Below the pieces are notes generated by a model. It made no database searches. It saw only the letters and a program-made list of their open reading frames with translations, and had not been told where the DNA came from. Both the position numbers and the translations under genes were made by a program. A DNA stretch of 64,000 nt from Trochalopteron elliotii (lineage: Eukaryota; Chordata; Aves; Passeriformes; Leiothrichidae): contig JANPWX010000038.1 in NCBI GenBank assembly GCA_024734555.1, positions 1,987,771-2,051,770 on the forward strand. The letters are read 5' to 3'. This document shows positions 39,081-52,782 of the stretch, piece after piece; the first letter of the stretch is position 1, and each line of letters begins with the position of its first letter.

Positions 39081-42000
39081 AAGTTAAGGACAACATAAAA
39101 GATATATATTTCTTGCCCTTGCTCAGTACAATTGGAAAGGTGTTCAGCTTTTTTTTTTTAATACCAGAAACACTGAACATGTGGGGAGAAATGTTACCTG
39201 ATTCTAAATTTTATTTAAATTTTTCTTCATTTGCAGAAAAAAGAAAATTAGAGAAGCTTTCACAATAGGCTTTTAAAATGCTGTTGCAAAAACCTCTAGG
39301 GTTTTTTTTTTTTCTTTTTGTTTTTTAACCTTTAGTTGCTACGGAGTTCTGATGTGAAAACCAGGGAAGAATGAAATTTCTAGAGATGTTTTTGGAAGAC
39401 AAAATTTTTGTATAATACTACATTGGAAGGAAGAGAAATTTGACTAATCTTGGTGTCAGAGTCCTATTGTTATATTTGGCCATGCAAGAGAATGTCATCA
39501 CCTGTTCTGTCAAGCATGCTAAAGAAATAATATTTTTGAAAGAATACAACAAATGGCTGTAAATGTTCACATCTTAATTTACCTGGGTAGGTGGGAAGAT
39601 GTTATCTGTGTAACCATTTGGCAATAGCTGATTCCAGCTAAATGCAGGTGAATTATTAAATTGTTATCTTGTCATTTTATCTTTTCACACAGTTGTCCTG
39701 AGGCTTATCTCAGGAATCTGATTTCTTGGCATCATATGTACCAATTTTTTTCTATGTTTTTATTTTTTTGTGAGTACATGTCTATAAACAACACTGAATG
39801 CCATTTTGATAGGTCACTACACCGCCAAATAATTTTCTTCAATACTTCCATTTCTTTTCCTGCATTTAAACAGTTATTCCTCTTGGGAAAAATATGGCTT
39901 TGGAACAGTGTTAGACTAAAAGATGAGATGTGAAGGCAGCTTATGGCCACCTGCTGTCAGACAGCATTACACTAACTACAGCTTCTCATTTCCTGTCATG
40001 ATCACTTGCATCTGTTTTCTTCCCATTTTGGAAACTGAGATTGCTCTGCATGATGAAATACATAATAATCTGGTCAGCTCTGCCCCACATAGTACTGTTT
40101 GTTACAGCATGCTGACAAAATAAGGAATTGTAAAAGTTTATTTTTTAAATTTCATGCATATAAAAGTTTTCCTTTCATGAATAAACCTTCCTATCTCACC
40201 TTCAGTCTCACTTGATAATATTGAAGAGCATCAAAATTAATTTTCACAATATTCACCATATATTCCTCCTTGATCGAGAGGGCAGATGGGGAGTATATTC
40301 TAATTTGAAAAACACTTGGTGCTGGTCTTAGGAGTAAACATGTTTGTATATCCTATAAATACTCTTCCCTGAATTGGAGTAGAATACTGACTTAGAGGAG
40401 CTATTGACAAGCCTCCTCTTCCTATGACAAAGATGGGGGAGGTATCTTGCAAATAGTTTTGTCTGGCCTTGAATAATATGCCCTGCTGTGAACAATAAAA
40501 TAAACGATGTTGTTCAACAAAATTCAATTTCCAGAAGCTGCTGTTTCTGTAGAAGGCTCTTGCTCTTGCTTTGTCTTCTGGAAGTGACATGAACACATTG
40601 ATGCTCATGGGAGAACTTATGCTACAAGAGCTTGAAAAAGCTCTTCTGTTGTTTGCAGCAATGCTGAAAAATTGCACCTTCAGTTCAGAACACTCCTTCC
40701 AACTCCACATATGCATGTGTAAGCATAACCCTTCTCAGAAGAGTGTTTTCCTTTTTGTGAGTCCAGTTTAGCAAATACCACAAGAAAAGAAGAATTATGA
40801 AAGAAAAGACAAAGCCAATGAGAAGCCATTCTACTAGTAGTCTAATAGACGAAGAAAAAAAGCATAATTGAATTAAAAATAATGGCTTTTTGACCACTGT
40901 TGTCAAGAGTATTTAAAATTCTGTGTTGTCTGGCAATGGCTAACTAGCTAAAACTTACTAAAAATGAAGTAATTTTTTTATGTCTTAAAGTGTAATGCAA
41001 AAAACATTCACAAAATTTTGGTCTGTTACATCATGACACAGATGGTTTGAAAACAGATTTACCCCGAAGATTAAATTTATTCAGTTTCATTTAAATATTA
41101 ACGTCTTTACCACTTACTGTAGTTTTTCTATGCTCTTTGTTTTATTGTAGCAGCATGCAAACTTTTGGTCTTCCTAAGGAGGTAGAAGGCAATTCTACTG
41201 CATCCTTATGGGGTTGGACCGACAAGGGCAATATGATTAGGAGCTGCTGGAGCATTAACTGGATTGCTAGACTACCTGTCAAATGCCCTACTAGTCTTTC
41301 CTTAGATCCATGACTAGGACTTCTAGATACTACAAGAATCCAAGTAATAGAGTTAAGTCCTGTTACAACAGCACCAGCTGTGTTTCTCTCTTGTACAGTT
41401 TCTAACTAAAAATCATTGGTGTCTAAATGTGAAAACACATACTTTATTGTCATACATGACATAATGAATGCTGTTACAATATATTAGTACAATAAACTTT
41501 GATTTTATGGTGAGGTTGAATGAGATGAACTTGAATGGTTAATTCTAAACTGAATTATTCCATGATTTAGAAAAGACAATGTTCCCTTGTGGCTCAGTAA
41601 GAGCTTATTCTTAATAAATATAGATAATAATGGCTCCACTCTGTTGCCTAAGCACTGTTATAGCTACAATTCAAACAAGGCTCAAAGGTAAAGTGCCAGA
41701 TCAAATAGAAGCAATAAAAGTATTTCCCTTTAAAAATAAAAATCCTCTGTCATTTGTAGCATCAGTGTTGTGGGATGCCAGACTGAACAGATCTATACTC
41801 GTATGCCTGAAGTAAAGTGACAGGGCAATTATATTGTTTTCTCAGTGTGTATGAACTTGCATAGTGGTTGGAAGACAACATTACCATTGCCATTAGTTAT
41901 TTAATCTTCACAGGTTTGGGTTTTGCTGTTCTGTACATGATATAATTATGTAGCCCCTGCAATATTCCCAGAAAATTCTAAACAAGAAGGTTTCCCTCTT

Positions 42001-45000
42001 TCTTTATCTTTCAAGATTTCTTTCAACCTGGTTCCTTTCAACTGATCATTCCATTTTTTATCAATACTCCTCAGAATATGCCTTTCTAACAATATAAATA
42101 ATAGCATCACCCACACAGCTCTGCCATAAATAAATCCTTCTTATGCCCTAAAACTTATTTTTTTGTAAGGTGCACTCCAGACTGGCTAATCAAAGTGGCC
42201 ATGCCTTTTAAATATTCATATATATGAAGGCCATAGACTATGCCAAAATCAAGCTTATTTTCTGCACAGGTCTTATGTACAGGGTTTCCAGTTCTGTAGA
42301 GTGAATACTGTATGCCCAGCCTTCTGTAGGGTTTTCATCTCCTTATGGAGACAGATTTTTTTGCAAGCCAGCTCCTTTTTCCTGGGCCCAAAACAAGTAT
42401 TTCCCTTCAAAGATGGATAAACCTTCATGATGAAGTGCTGGGCTTCTGTTTCAATGATTTAGTTGGAGACAAAGAACCAGACTGATATGGATGAAGTAGA
42501 CTTTCACATGATGGTCACGCAGGGCCTGGTTCTCTCTTTCTACAGTATAAAATTGTTAGGAGAGTGCTGATACCACAGTTTTGGTTATGGGAGTGTCTTT
42601 CCTGCAGGTAACCACATTCATTTGCCTTGTCACCATAGTGAAACATCCTTATTTCTCTGACCAGTGAGAGTGATACACTCTCCTATGTTTTTACTTCCCC
42701 TGCAGATACTAATATATGTCCATGAATATGACTTGTGAATACTCTTGTGACTCCAAATTTGACTGATACTGAAATGCATGAAATTGTCTCGTGCTCTCAC
42801 TCTGAATCCTCCTGACTTTCAGAAGAATTTTTCAGCTACTAGGTTTAAGTAATTCTCATATTATAAGGGATTTAACCTACCAATATCTCTTTAAGATATT
42901 GAGATCCTTATTCCAGTTTTAGTCTGTTTCTAACGTAAAGTCAATCATTCCATTACAAGTTTCTGCCTCAGCTTCATAGAGCTCATTATCCATGAGGATT
43001 TACCTTCACTAGTCACCTGACTAGACAGAGTACCTTTAATAAGGCATCTTTTCTTCATGTTCTGCTTCTTATCTACAGAGTTTACCTGGCACAAGAGGTT
43101 AATATTTAGGTCCCTGAAATGAATCTACTTGCCCAGACTTCTCATAGTCAAATAAGACTAATGACATTAATTTGCATTATTTTTAATATTGCTTCTGAAA
43201 GAAATACTTATCAGGCAAATACTGAAGGAATAATGCCCAGTCTAGGACAGGCAATATAAATTATGAAAATGAGTTTGAACTGCTAATGGCTAGAGCTGTT
43301 ATTTTAATTAGAGTTTTCAAACTAATTTTTAGTTAGTGTTGCTTTTTCTTCCTAATCTCTTTCTGCCCCTTTGACACCAGCACCACCACCTCTCATTTGT
43401 CAGGAATCAGTCTTGGAGCAGTGTCTTCCTTTTGAAAGAGGTTGCTTAGTCTAATTTGCCAAAAGGTATATTTATTACTATGCCATGAAAGGAAAACAGG
43501 GTGAAGTGAGTAGAAGTGATAAAAGCAGTGGAACTGCACTAGCAACTGTCTGAAACACTAGTTGTCAGTACCTGTAGGAGCTATTTACAGTATTAATAAC
43601 TATTCACCCTATTTCATAAGTTGTGACAGCTTGAAATCTCTGTTATAGAAGAGAATTTTTTTAACTCCGTTATTCTGACTCTTTCAACAAAATTTCATTT
43701 TTTCCAAGTCAAAGTACTTGGCCTTCCAAAGGGAGGGAAAGTTTACCTGTGATATACCAGTAAAGCACTCTTTCATCTAGCTGCTCTTAAAATGGATCCC
43801 TAATTTCTGCTAGGCAGATTTGCATTCTTCTCTGTGAAACTCTCTGATTAATTTGCCAAGTTTAAGAAAGAGCTGTGAGAACAGTTAATCTTGTCTTCAT
43901 CCCCAAAAATCTGACAGGTTCAATTTAAAATTATCTCCTGCCGTCCTGGTATCTGCTCATTATTAGTGCAGGATGTCCTCCTCTACCTAGAGACACAAAC
44001 ATTTCCATAAAGAAAACCAACACAGAGCTTTCATTAAGCACTGAATGCAACATCATGAAAACAAGTAAACCAACTAAGCATATTTGGTTTACATAGTGGA
44101 ACTGCTTTATAAAAATAGATATAAGTCCATGATTTGTGAATCATGGTAGTGCCAGGCCAGCAACCAATGTCATTCCACTTGATCAAATTTCTGATTGTCA
44201 ATTTTAATTTTAAACAATACAAATTGCTTTGAGGAATTGTTAAAAAGCACTAAATGATTACTTGAATTAATTGATTCTAAGTGATCAGATAATGTACTTC
44301 AAGATAGCTTAATCTGCTTCAAAATTGACAAATGACTACTGTGTACGACCATTTTTTAAGAATGAAAATATCTTTATTGCTAAAAATAATTATCAAACTT
44401 ATCAATTAAAAGGTCTTATTTCTTTTTTCTATGATTTAAAATCCAAACTTAGTTATTCAAAAAGTTATTATTTTTTACACTGTCAAGATAAAAGTTATAC
44501 AGCACTGCTTTCCAGCTACTTCTGCTAGGGAAATTCCTTCAATAATACATCTGTTTACTGTTTAATAGCAGGGTACTAGTATTGAGATATTAAAATAAAA
44601 CATTCCATGAGTGCAGTTTTTCAGAGGTATTTTGCAATGGCATGTTATCATTCTGATGGAAGTCACTGCTGACATGTTTTACATTGTTGATGCTCCTCTC
44701 TTATTTTTTCTGCTGAAGAAAATCTCCTTGTACATCATATTTAATGCATAACTACCTTTTTCAGAAAAAGCTTGTTTGCTATTGTAGGCTTCATGCTCTT
44801 TTATCCAACAACTTCTATTTATGGAAACACTGGGTGATTTTCATTTTGAGTCATCAGGTAGTATAGATGTACTCTATGTAGTTCTCATGAAATTGCGTTC
44901 TGACTTAATGGTGTACAACAGCCTTTACTGCTTGCCTATCTAATACTCTTATTTATTGGATCAGTTACAGTATTTTCTCTCTCACTTCTGTTCTATTTCA

Positions 45001-48000
45001 GTATAAAAGATTTTGTTATTTTAAGAAGAGTTAGCTCAAAACTGTGAATTATAAGTATACAAAAATGTGCATGCTATGTAGGAACAGTAGTGAAGTGATG
45101 ACAATTGGCCTTTCACAGAAGTAAGCTTAAAATACAATCCGTCAAATCTCAGCATGATGGTAGGTATGGCCCACATTTTGAAATCATAATCTGAGTTTAG
45201 CATCTCAGAATCTCCTTTCAGCCTTGTCACATCTCATTTTAAACAAGGAGCAATCAAGGATGCTATGACTTTTTCTCCTCTGAAGCCTGAAGAATCTGAA
45301 ACTGTGTGAATGATCACATGAAGTAATCTACCCATAAGATGAGAATACTGAAAAGAATTTTCATCTGCAGGTGACAGGCAACTGATTAATAAGCTAGTAC
45401 ATTGGGCTTGGTCAGTGGTCTTAGATTAGCAAAGTTTAATTTCCTTTTCTAGAAGATAATCCAAACATCTTCTCAGAAAAATGCCCCAGAACATCTCAAA
45501 ACACAATGTCTGGACTTCCTGTCATTTACCTTTAAAAGACTAGCAGTAGTAAGGGGACAATCTTGTGGTCATCTTAGATGGTTCTTTGTCAAAAAGCAAA
45601 AGGTTAGCTGGAAAATTACAGCTTGCACTAACCTTGCAATAAGTGTTTTAGTAATTTCACCTGCATGTGTCAATCCAAACCTCAGGAACATATCTACAAG
45701 TTCTAGCTGGAACTGTGAAACCTAAAATCTGCAGAAGCAATAAGTGTTGTCTGTTCCAATATTTTCCTTCTCCAGTATCTGGGCAAGATTAATACTTTTA
45801 TAGAACCTATGAATGGATGTCTCTTTCTTTGTACATTTTCTTTGCATAAAGAGAACAAAACTGTTTATACCACTGTTCCGTGAAGTAGGTAAGGAACTAA
45901 TCTGCCTGAAGTAGGTTTTTTGGGACCTACTTCTTTTAGTCAGAAAGATTCCTTGGTCAGGTTCATAACACAGCCTCACAGACATCGAGAGGCTACAGTG
46001 GAAGGTAAAACTACGTAGTGCAATTGCTACTTGTATATACTTCAGTTGTATCCTGCATGCCACTGTACTCTGTATGCACATACCTCTCTAAAGACATCAG
46101 GTTCCTGTGTTCTCTAGGTAGCAGGATAACTCATAGGCAATTTGGAACTACTTATTTTTAAAACATGTTCATGAACAGAAGGCAGTTGAGATTTGGCATT
46201 ATGTTCAGTCGCAGTTCTGCTACCACCACCCAGAAGGCATACTGACCAGAAACAATCTCTATTTTCTTTATTTTAATTTACTCTATCTTTTTCTCACCTT
46301 TCTTGGAAACACTGATTCATGCAGAGCCAGGTGTTCAGCTGCATCACACAATCTGAAGAGCACAGCATCATTGACCAAGCCACTGACACCTCCCACATGG
46401 GACTACCTGGCCCACTTTGGGATACCTACAAGGCATTGCAGTGGTTATATGGAGTGTTTTTCCAGATGTTATCTGAGTCTACCACATGATATATATGGCC
46501 TTATCCATGCAAAATATCATGACACTGCATCTGTCTTTTCAACGTAAATGTCTACCTTTGAGCTTTATCACTTGTAGATACAGTGACTTGAAGTGTCTTG
46601 TTGCTTTTACTCATCTATTTCCCTGAATTGCTCTGTCCCACTGCATGCAGCTGTTGCCTAACCACTTGTCCATAAGACAAAATACTGTGCATGTGTCTCA
46701 GGAAAAGAATACCATAAAATCCGTCAATGGGCAAATGGGTAAAGTTTTTGTGGAACTCGGTTGCACAGAAACACAGAGATATTTTTTTTGGAAGTGAATG
46801 TAGACTGAATATAGATACTTTTACTTAGCCAATGAAATCACTCATCAAATATCCTTAAGGTCTTGCCTCAAAGTTTGCTGTTTTGTAATTAGATAGTATT
46901 TTCATCTCCTGCTTTCTTTAACTGTTGCTTGGAACAGTTCTTGTGTGAATCAACTTTGGAGAAAATCTTCAAGAATGTATTTGAAATTATTTTCTTTATA
47001 TTTTAAATGCATTAGATTTTTAACATAATATGTACTAAATTAAAATGTTTTAATAATTTCTCATGGCAGAATGAAACATTTAGAATCACTTGAAATCAGC
47101 TTCATTTAGAAATTAAATTCAGGGAAAGTTTATACACTTAAGCAAGTGCCTATCATGATTTAAAGGAAGTAAAATGTTGTGCTGTTCTTAATAATGGAGC
47201 ATTTGGTTCTTGTTAAAAAGATTTCCTAGTAGTTCAGTTAATATCATTATATGTTATGGCTTCCACAATTTATCTCTCTCCTGCTATTAAACTGATTAAA
47301 AATAAATATCTTTAACACAGAGATAATAAAAAAGGTGATAGGCTGAGTTATTTTCCCATTATTTTTTGGTGGGTAAGATGCATCAAGTTCATTACATAAA
47401 GGAGGATGGGGAAGGTTGAAGCATGCTTAAGATGTTAATTTGTTCAGATGTATTAATGTCTAGTGTTAGAGAAAATAAACCTGGACTTTTTAAAAATCAA
47501 ACCAAAAAGCAGAAGAGTCTTTTGGGTCAAAAAAGCACAATGTGGGGTAAGTGCAGTACAGTGGGAAAAGCTTTACCAAACACTCTTTTCTGAACACTGT
47601 ACAAAAATAGATATTTTCCCCTGAAAGTTGATAGATATATGTAAAATGAAAATTTGTAACAGATGCATTCCATTTAAGTAAATTGAAGAAATCAAGGATT
47701 GATTTGGGGGGAGTAATAATGAGTTTTAGGAATTATGAATGGGGCTGGAGGTGCACCATCTTTCACAGCCTTTTCCATAACTACATTTCCTCTCTCTGCT
47801 GGAGGAGGTCCCCAAAACCTTTTCCTCCAAGGACACAAAAGTGTTATGGGGAAGTATACAGTTTTTCAGGTCATCCTTCATTGAATTACCACATGAATGC
47901 AGCAATACAGCTCAGAAAACATCTGCATATCTTGTCCATTTTTCAAGAAAGTTAGAAATAGATTTTGGAGGTAATGGAACTTCAGGTGCTGCTTTGTGGC

Positions 48001-50039
48001 ATGAAATACTGAGGCAGAGCATTGCCAATAGCCATGCTACGATGTCCTTTAGACTATGTATAGCTATGCTTTCAAAGTTCAGAGTAACAGGAAGATTCTT
48101 GTCAGAGGAAAAACAAAACCAAACACAAACCTCAGCCTTTTGCACCACTCAACATCTGGCACTTCTCCCTCAATCCCAGCATTTCTCCCTATGCTACTCT
48201 CACATATTGTCACTATGTTGCTTCTTCCCCAAAACTGGACAGGGATCCACACACCCCCTCAGTCCTGTGATTCACTTGCAGTATTACACAACTTGTAGAA
48301 ACATCTGTGTTGCCCAGGGCTTATACAAAGGTAAGGAAATACCAAGGATATACTATGTAGAAACAAACAGTTCTCCTGCTACTTGGATCTTCAGCTCACC
48401 AAGAGGATGCTGGTAGCTGCATGTTTTCTTTTTTAAAACTGCTGCCTTCCACACCAGCTGATTCCATAGAGGAGTACACTGGTTATCCCACACCTTCAGG
48501 TGCAGGTGTCTGGAAGGGAAGAGACTTCCTTGAGATGCACGTTCATTATTGCTCACAATTTGTGTTGCTCAGCAAAGACCTTGGCCATGTCAAAATGTAT
48601 TGCTCACTTTTTGCAAAAGTCTGCCGCTATTTTTTTCTGCAGACTGCAACCATTCTCAGACCTCCACAGAATAATCTGAACTTTACTTTCCAGTGTCAGC
48701 CAGAGCTGGCTGAATGGCACCAGTCAAGCACATCCTTGCCCTGGATTTTCTCCCCTCCTGGTTGCCAAAGCTCAGCATAGGTCTCTTCTGGACAGGTACT
48801 CCAGTCTGCTACTTCTGCAGAACAGGAAAGTACATCCAGACCCCAATGTCGAGCTTTGGGGTGTCGAAACATCTTTTTTTTGTTGCACTCATTTTGAAGT
48901 GGCCAGTTACTCATATTCTCACTTTCTTCACTCTGCAGCAAAAGTTTGAGATCACTTTAAATTTAGAAGTGACTTTTTATTGCATAGACTGGTCAGGAAT
49001 TGCTCTATCTTTCCGCTATTCAAAGGATTTATTTTTCGTAAGTGTATTTTTTTTATCCATACATTCAAAATTCTTTTTGAGCTTTGTTCTTCTGAAAGTG
49101 AATCAAAAGATAATGTGAAGATAATTGCCTTGAAATCTAGGTCTGTCATCTATTGAATTACACTTGCAACATTCAGAACCAGCAACAAGCTCTGTGCACT
49201 TTGTAGCATGTTTATTTTTCTTGTTTCTCTAATATCGAATCTCCTATTTCATTATTTGTCTTTTTACAACTAGTGCTCCAACAAAATGAATATTTCTACT
49301 TTTCAGTGTCAAATATATGAACCTTTTTTACCAATGTTATGCTGCATTAAACATTTTGCAATCATAATTTTTCATTAATAGCCCAAACTTAATTAAAAAA
49401 AAAAAATTTACTCTTACACTAAAATATTTAAGACTATTAACTGAAATATAGGCAACAAATTTAACATAATAGCATTGGTTTTCACATTAGCACAAAATTG
49501 TTTATACACTATAATAAATATATGAATTTTATGTCTATATATCAACTTGATTAAATTAACTCTTGATTATGCATTTCTGAAGTTATGAAAATAACTCGAA
49601 AAGGCAAGACTGTGACTATAGACATTAGTTACTAAAAAATTTGTAACTCATAAGTCCATGCTCTGAAGCATAGGTGATTTTATTCAAATGAAGTACACTG
49701 TGTTCCACCACAGTCTACCTCTCTAGGAGACTAATGCCCCGTCTCTTTACCCATCATGAATGTATAACCCCCACCCTATCCTGGGGGCAGATAAGTGCAG
49801 CATTGCGAGTAGCATGTAGCTGGTACCCTGTGGCTGCCCACTTATCCTGTTCAAAGATAAGTGTCCTTTAGGGCTCTCTTCTCTCACTGGGTTTTTCAGA
49901 AGTCTGTGCATGCCCCTGAGCCCTTCTTTTGTTGTTTGATCCCAAATGAATATTCTATAGACAGTTTATGTGGGATAACTTTAGTTTCTGAGATGCTTCT
50001 TCATTTATGACTTAAAATACAGATTTATGTCCTCAAATA
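39081..50039. other. Long AT-rich non-coding block
   Basis: Eleven kilobases with no recognised gene or repeat family. A T-rich homopolymer stretch lies at 39301-39326. The longest open frame of the window (191 codons, 47841-48416) is here. It overlaps open frames in two other phases and on the other strand, carries no motif I recognise, and is not called as a gene. Another exon-like frame at 41152-41313 is discussed as a finding. GATAAGTG occurs at 49790 and 49856, with its reverse complement at 49839, next to a GC-richer patch of unknown origin. Confidence 0.5.
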
Positions 50040-50852
50040 TATTGTGTTCTGAAATATATTCTGAATAATCAGGAAAATTCTTCCTTCATTTCGTCTAAGT
50101 TTTCTCACAGTTTTTTGGGTATCATATCTCCTGGTTTGGAAAAGACAGGTGTCTGCCAGGAAAAGCTGGAGCTTCCCTTGGAATGGAGAATGTAAACACC
50201 CTTCCCCCAAATTATTATAATTTTGTAAGTAAGGGCCTTCAGGCAATGATTTGGGAATAGGAATAACAGTTCTTTACTAGTAATATTAAAAAATACAAAT
50301 GTAGTAAAGCAAACAAAAAAATAATAAAAAAAAATCCTAGAAACACTGAAAGAGTCAGAATATGACCCGACACCCTCGTCAGGGTGTTGGGAGTAGTCCA
50401 AATAAGTCCTCCTGGAGTGACAGATGTGGTTCTGTTGAAGCAGAGATGATCCTGTGTAAGGGTCCAGTGGTGGCAAGATGGGTCCAGTCTTTCCTCTGGG
50501 AATCCAGTGGAAAACAGGTTGTCCTGCTGTGCTGAATCTCGGTTTTATCCAGGTAGGAATGCTTGGCTCTTCCCACTGGGTGGAGCATCTCACAGTGGGA
50601 TGATGTAATGTTATCAGTCATGTGGTGAGCCTTAATGGCCCATTAACAGCAGGTATCCCCTGGAGGAAGCATGGGTTGTGGAAGAGATAAGGAACATTGC
50701 TCCACCAGGTTTTAACAGATGGTCCATTAATAGAAGGCATCTGCACCCTCCCCTCTGGAGTTAAAAGAAAAAACACCTCTTCAACTGGTTTCAACAGATT
50801 GGGAATACATTACATGCTTTTGGTTATATATTGCAACCCAATACACATATTG
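50040..50852 (-). repeat. Perfect 5-bp target-site duplication TATTG
   Basis: TATTG at 50040-50044 and TATTG at 50848-50852 flank an element with TG...CA ends. A 5-bp duplication is characteristic of ERVL (class III) integration. The identity of both copies indicates an insertion that has not been rearranged. The coordinates cover both copies and the LTR between them. Confidence 0.85.
50045..50847 (-). mobile_element. Solo LTR, 803 bp, ERVL type, minus strand
   Basis: The plus-strand ends are TGTTCTGA and ATACACA, so the minus-strand LTR begins TGTGTATTGG and ends in CAGAACA. The sequence closely resembles an LTR family I recognise from passerine genomes (zebra finch TguERVL group). On the minus strand a TATA-like GATAAAA lies at 50543-50549 and a variant poly-A signal AGTAAAG at 50272-50278; both are tentative. 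No internal retroviral sequence adjoins it and the 5-bp duplication brackets it exactly, so it is a solo LTR. The 162-codon minus-strand frame (50105-50593) lies wholly inside the LTR and is not a gene. Confidence 0.88.
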
Positions 50853-51862
50853 AGTAAAATCCACTAGATCCTACTGTTTAGAAGCATTACATATTTGTTG
50901 AATAAGATCAATTCATATCTTTCTTCCTTTATATTAATAATAATTTAGTGTTTCTGTCACTTTCTTGCTTTACATTTATTTCCTTCTTGTAACAAAACAC
51001 TTAAAATGAAAAAGCATCTTCTCTTTGTCACTAACCTGGAGTCAGAGAGGAAACTCTTACTTCTGCAGTACAAAGAGATTCCTTTCATTTTTTTGCACAC
51101 CAAAATTGTAATTGCCTTTGGTTGTGCTATTAGATGCACATTAGATGTCCTAGTTAGATGGACACATTAGACGGATACATTAGATATGTTACATATATGT
51201 AAATACCATGGTCTGATGTCTCTCTGCACAAACCATAATTAATGAGCTACAACAGAAGTATTGAATTTAGCAGTATTTAGTTGTATTTTTCCACCAGGAA
51301 TTTAAATAAGAGCATTAGAGCATTTTAACATCTTCCTTCCGTCCCTAGCAAACACAAATCTGATTCCTTATCAACAACACTTATGATTTTAAATATTTTT
51401 TTAGATATCTTTGTAAAATTGTAATCTCATAAATAAGTAATCTTCTGAGGCATTAACTGAGAGTAAATAACAAAATCAGCATTTATCCCCTGCTAGCTCA
51501 TTCTGTGAAACTATTTTAGAAACATTAAATTAAAAAAAAGTTTCAAGCATTGAAAATTCATCATTTTACTGTAAGCTTTGAATTACTGAAGACAACTCTA
51601 ACCAAATCTCTGTTCTTGTCAGAAATTATAAAGATGGATAGCCATATATATTTCATTTCCATGGATAATTCCAGTAGTATTTTTGAAAAATACTCATGTT
51701 GATTCTGTTGCCTGTACAGGTTAAATTTGTCTTTGCAATTAGACAGTTGTTCAAAAATGGGATTACATTTAGCACAACCTGAAAATCAGAAGGCTTTCCT
51801 GTTGCAATGCATCATTGATGCTTTCAAAGTTTTATATGTATTTTATTTATTTTATGTTGGTA
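50853..51862. other. AT-rich spacer between LTRs
   Basis: About 1 kb with no gene. At about 51130-51186 the motif TTAGATG or ACATTAGA recurs five to six times with uneven spacing, a degenerate simple repeat. Nothing else was recognised. Confidence 0.55.
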
Positions 51863-52238
51863 TGTTCCTTCCAAAGTCCCTTCACCCATTCCCAAACCCC
51901 CATGCTATCTCCCAGAGGGGAGCCCCTTGTCAATCACTCTGGTAACTTGAGGGGAGATCATCTCCCATTCGGCCAGGTGCCCAACACCTGCCCCTTCCAA
52001 CTGTTCTGTTAAGTGCCCCTCTCCTGGAGCACCCAACCCCTTTCCATCCATTGGCCCGAATTCTCCAGCTGCCCCAGGCTGTGTCCTGGGGTACAAAAGA
52101 GAGAAGGACAGGCCAGGCCGTGCTTTTTGCACGTGGAGCTGCACTGAATAAACATCTTCCAAACCCACGGCAGAAGCCCACTCTTCATTTCCAAGCCTTA
52201 TCCACGCTTCCAACCAGCTGATCTGAGGAACCCACACA
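51863..52238 (+). mobile_element. LTR of an endogenous retrovirus, plus strand, limits approximate
   Basis: This GC-rich segment in AT-rich surroundings has the order expected of an LTR. A start at TGTTCCTTCC is followed by a C-rich U3, a TATA-like TACAAAA at 52092-52098, AATAAA at 52147-52152, and a U5 ending near CCCACACA. It resembles a short LTR seen in passerine genomes. I could not find a matching target-site duplication at these ends, so either a limit is wrong or the copy is truncated. The GC-richer sequence continues to about 52315 and may be the first bases of the internal region. Open frames on both strands here are shadows. Confidence 0.7.
52147..52152 (+). promoter_or_regulatory. 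LTR polyadenylation signal AATAAA
   Basis: Canonical AATAAA about 50 bases after the TATA-like TACAAAA (52092-52098). This close TATA to poly-A spacing is typical of retroviral LTRs with a short R region. Confidence 0.7.
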
Positions 52239-52782
52239 AACTGTCTCGGTTGGTCTGGGGTTTACTGCACAGCCGGTAAAGCAGCCCCCAAGGAGAAACC
52301 ACTGCACTTTCCCATGTTGGAAAGAAGGTCTTATGTAACTGAGAATTCGGTTTATTTTTCAGTAGAAAACGTGGTTTGAGGTGATTAAAGGATGCAGTCT
52401 AATTCCTTGATGGGGGTCTAATGAAGATCATTGCTAACAGTGATGTGATTGTATTTATTTCAAACCTAGTGCTACACACAGATCAAAAGAACATTTTTTT
52501 AGATGTGGATTTGTTGTTTGCTCTACCTAATCCTTTTATCCAGCCTCATTCCTGACTGCTTTTTTTGTTTAATTTCCTTTCTTTCTCAACTTTCTCTTTC
52601 CCTTTTCACTTTGCTTTTTCTTCTCTAGTCTTTGGATTTTCCCTGTTTTAAGAACTCTTCTTTTAGTCTGCATGGGTTCATACTGTATGGGCAGGTACTG
52701 TATTATAACCTTATTCATCTGTCAAGAGGTCACTATTTTTTTCACATGTGCTTACAGATGGACCTTATCTACTACATTTTGC
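52239..52782. other. Spacer between LTRs
   Basis: The first 80 bases (to about 52315) may belong to the preceding retroviral element. The rest is T/C-rich unique-looking DNA, with a pyrimidine-rich stretch at about 52556-52630. No gene was seen. Confidence 0.5.

Noticed and set aside
50105..50593. 162-codon minus-strand open frame
   Set aside because: Entirely inside the ERVL-type LTR; LTRs of this kind do not code for a conserved protein.
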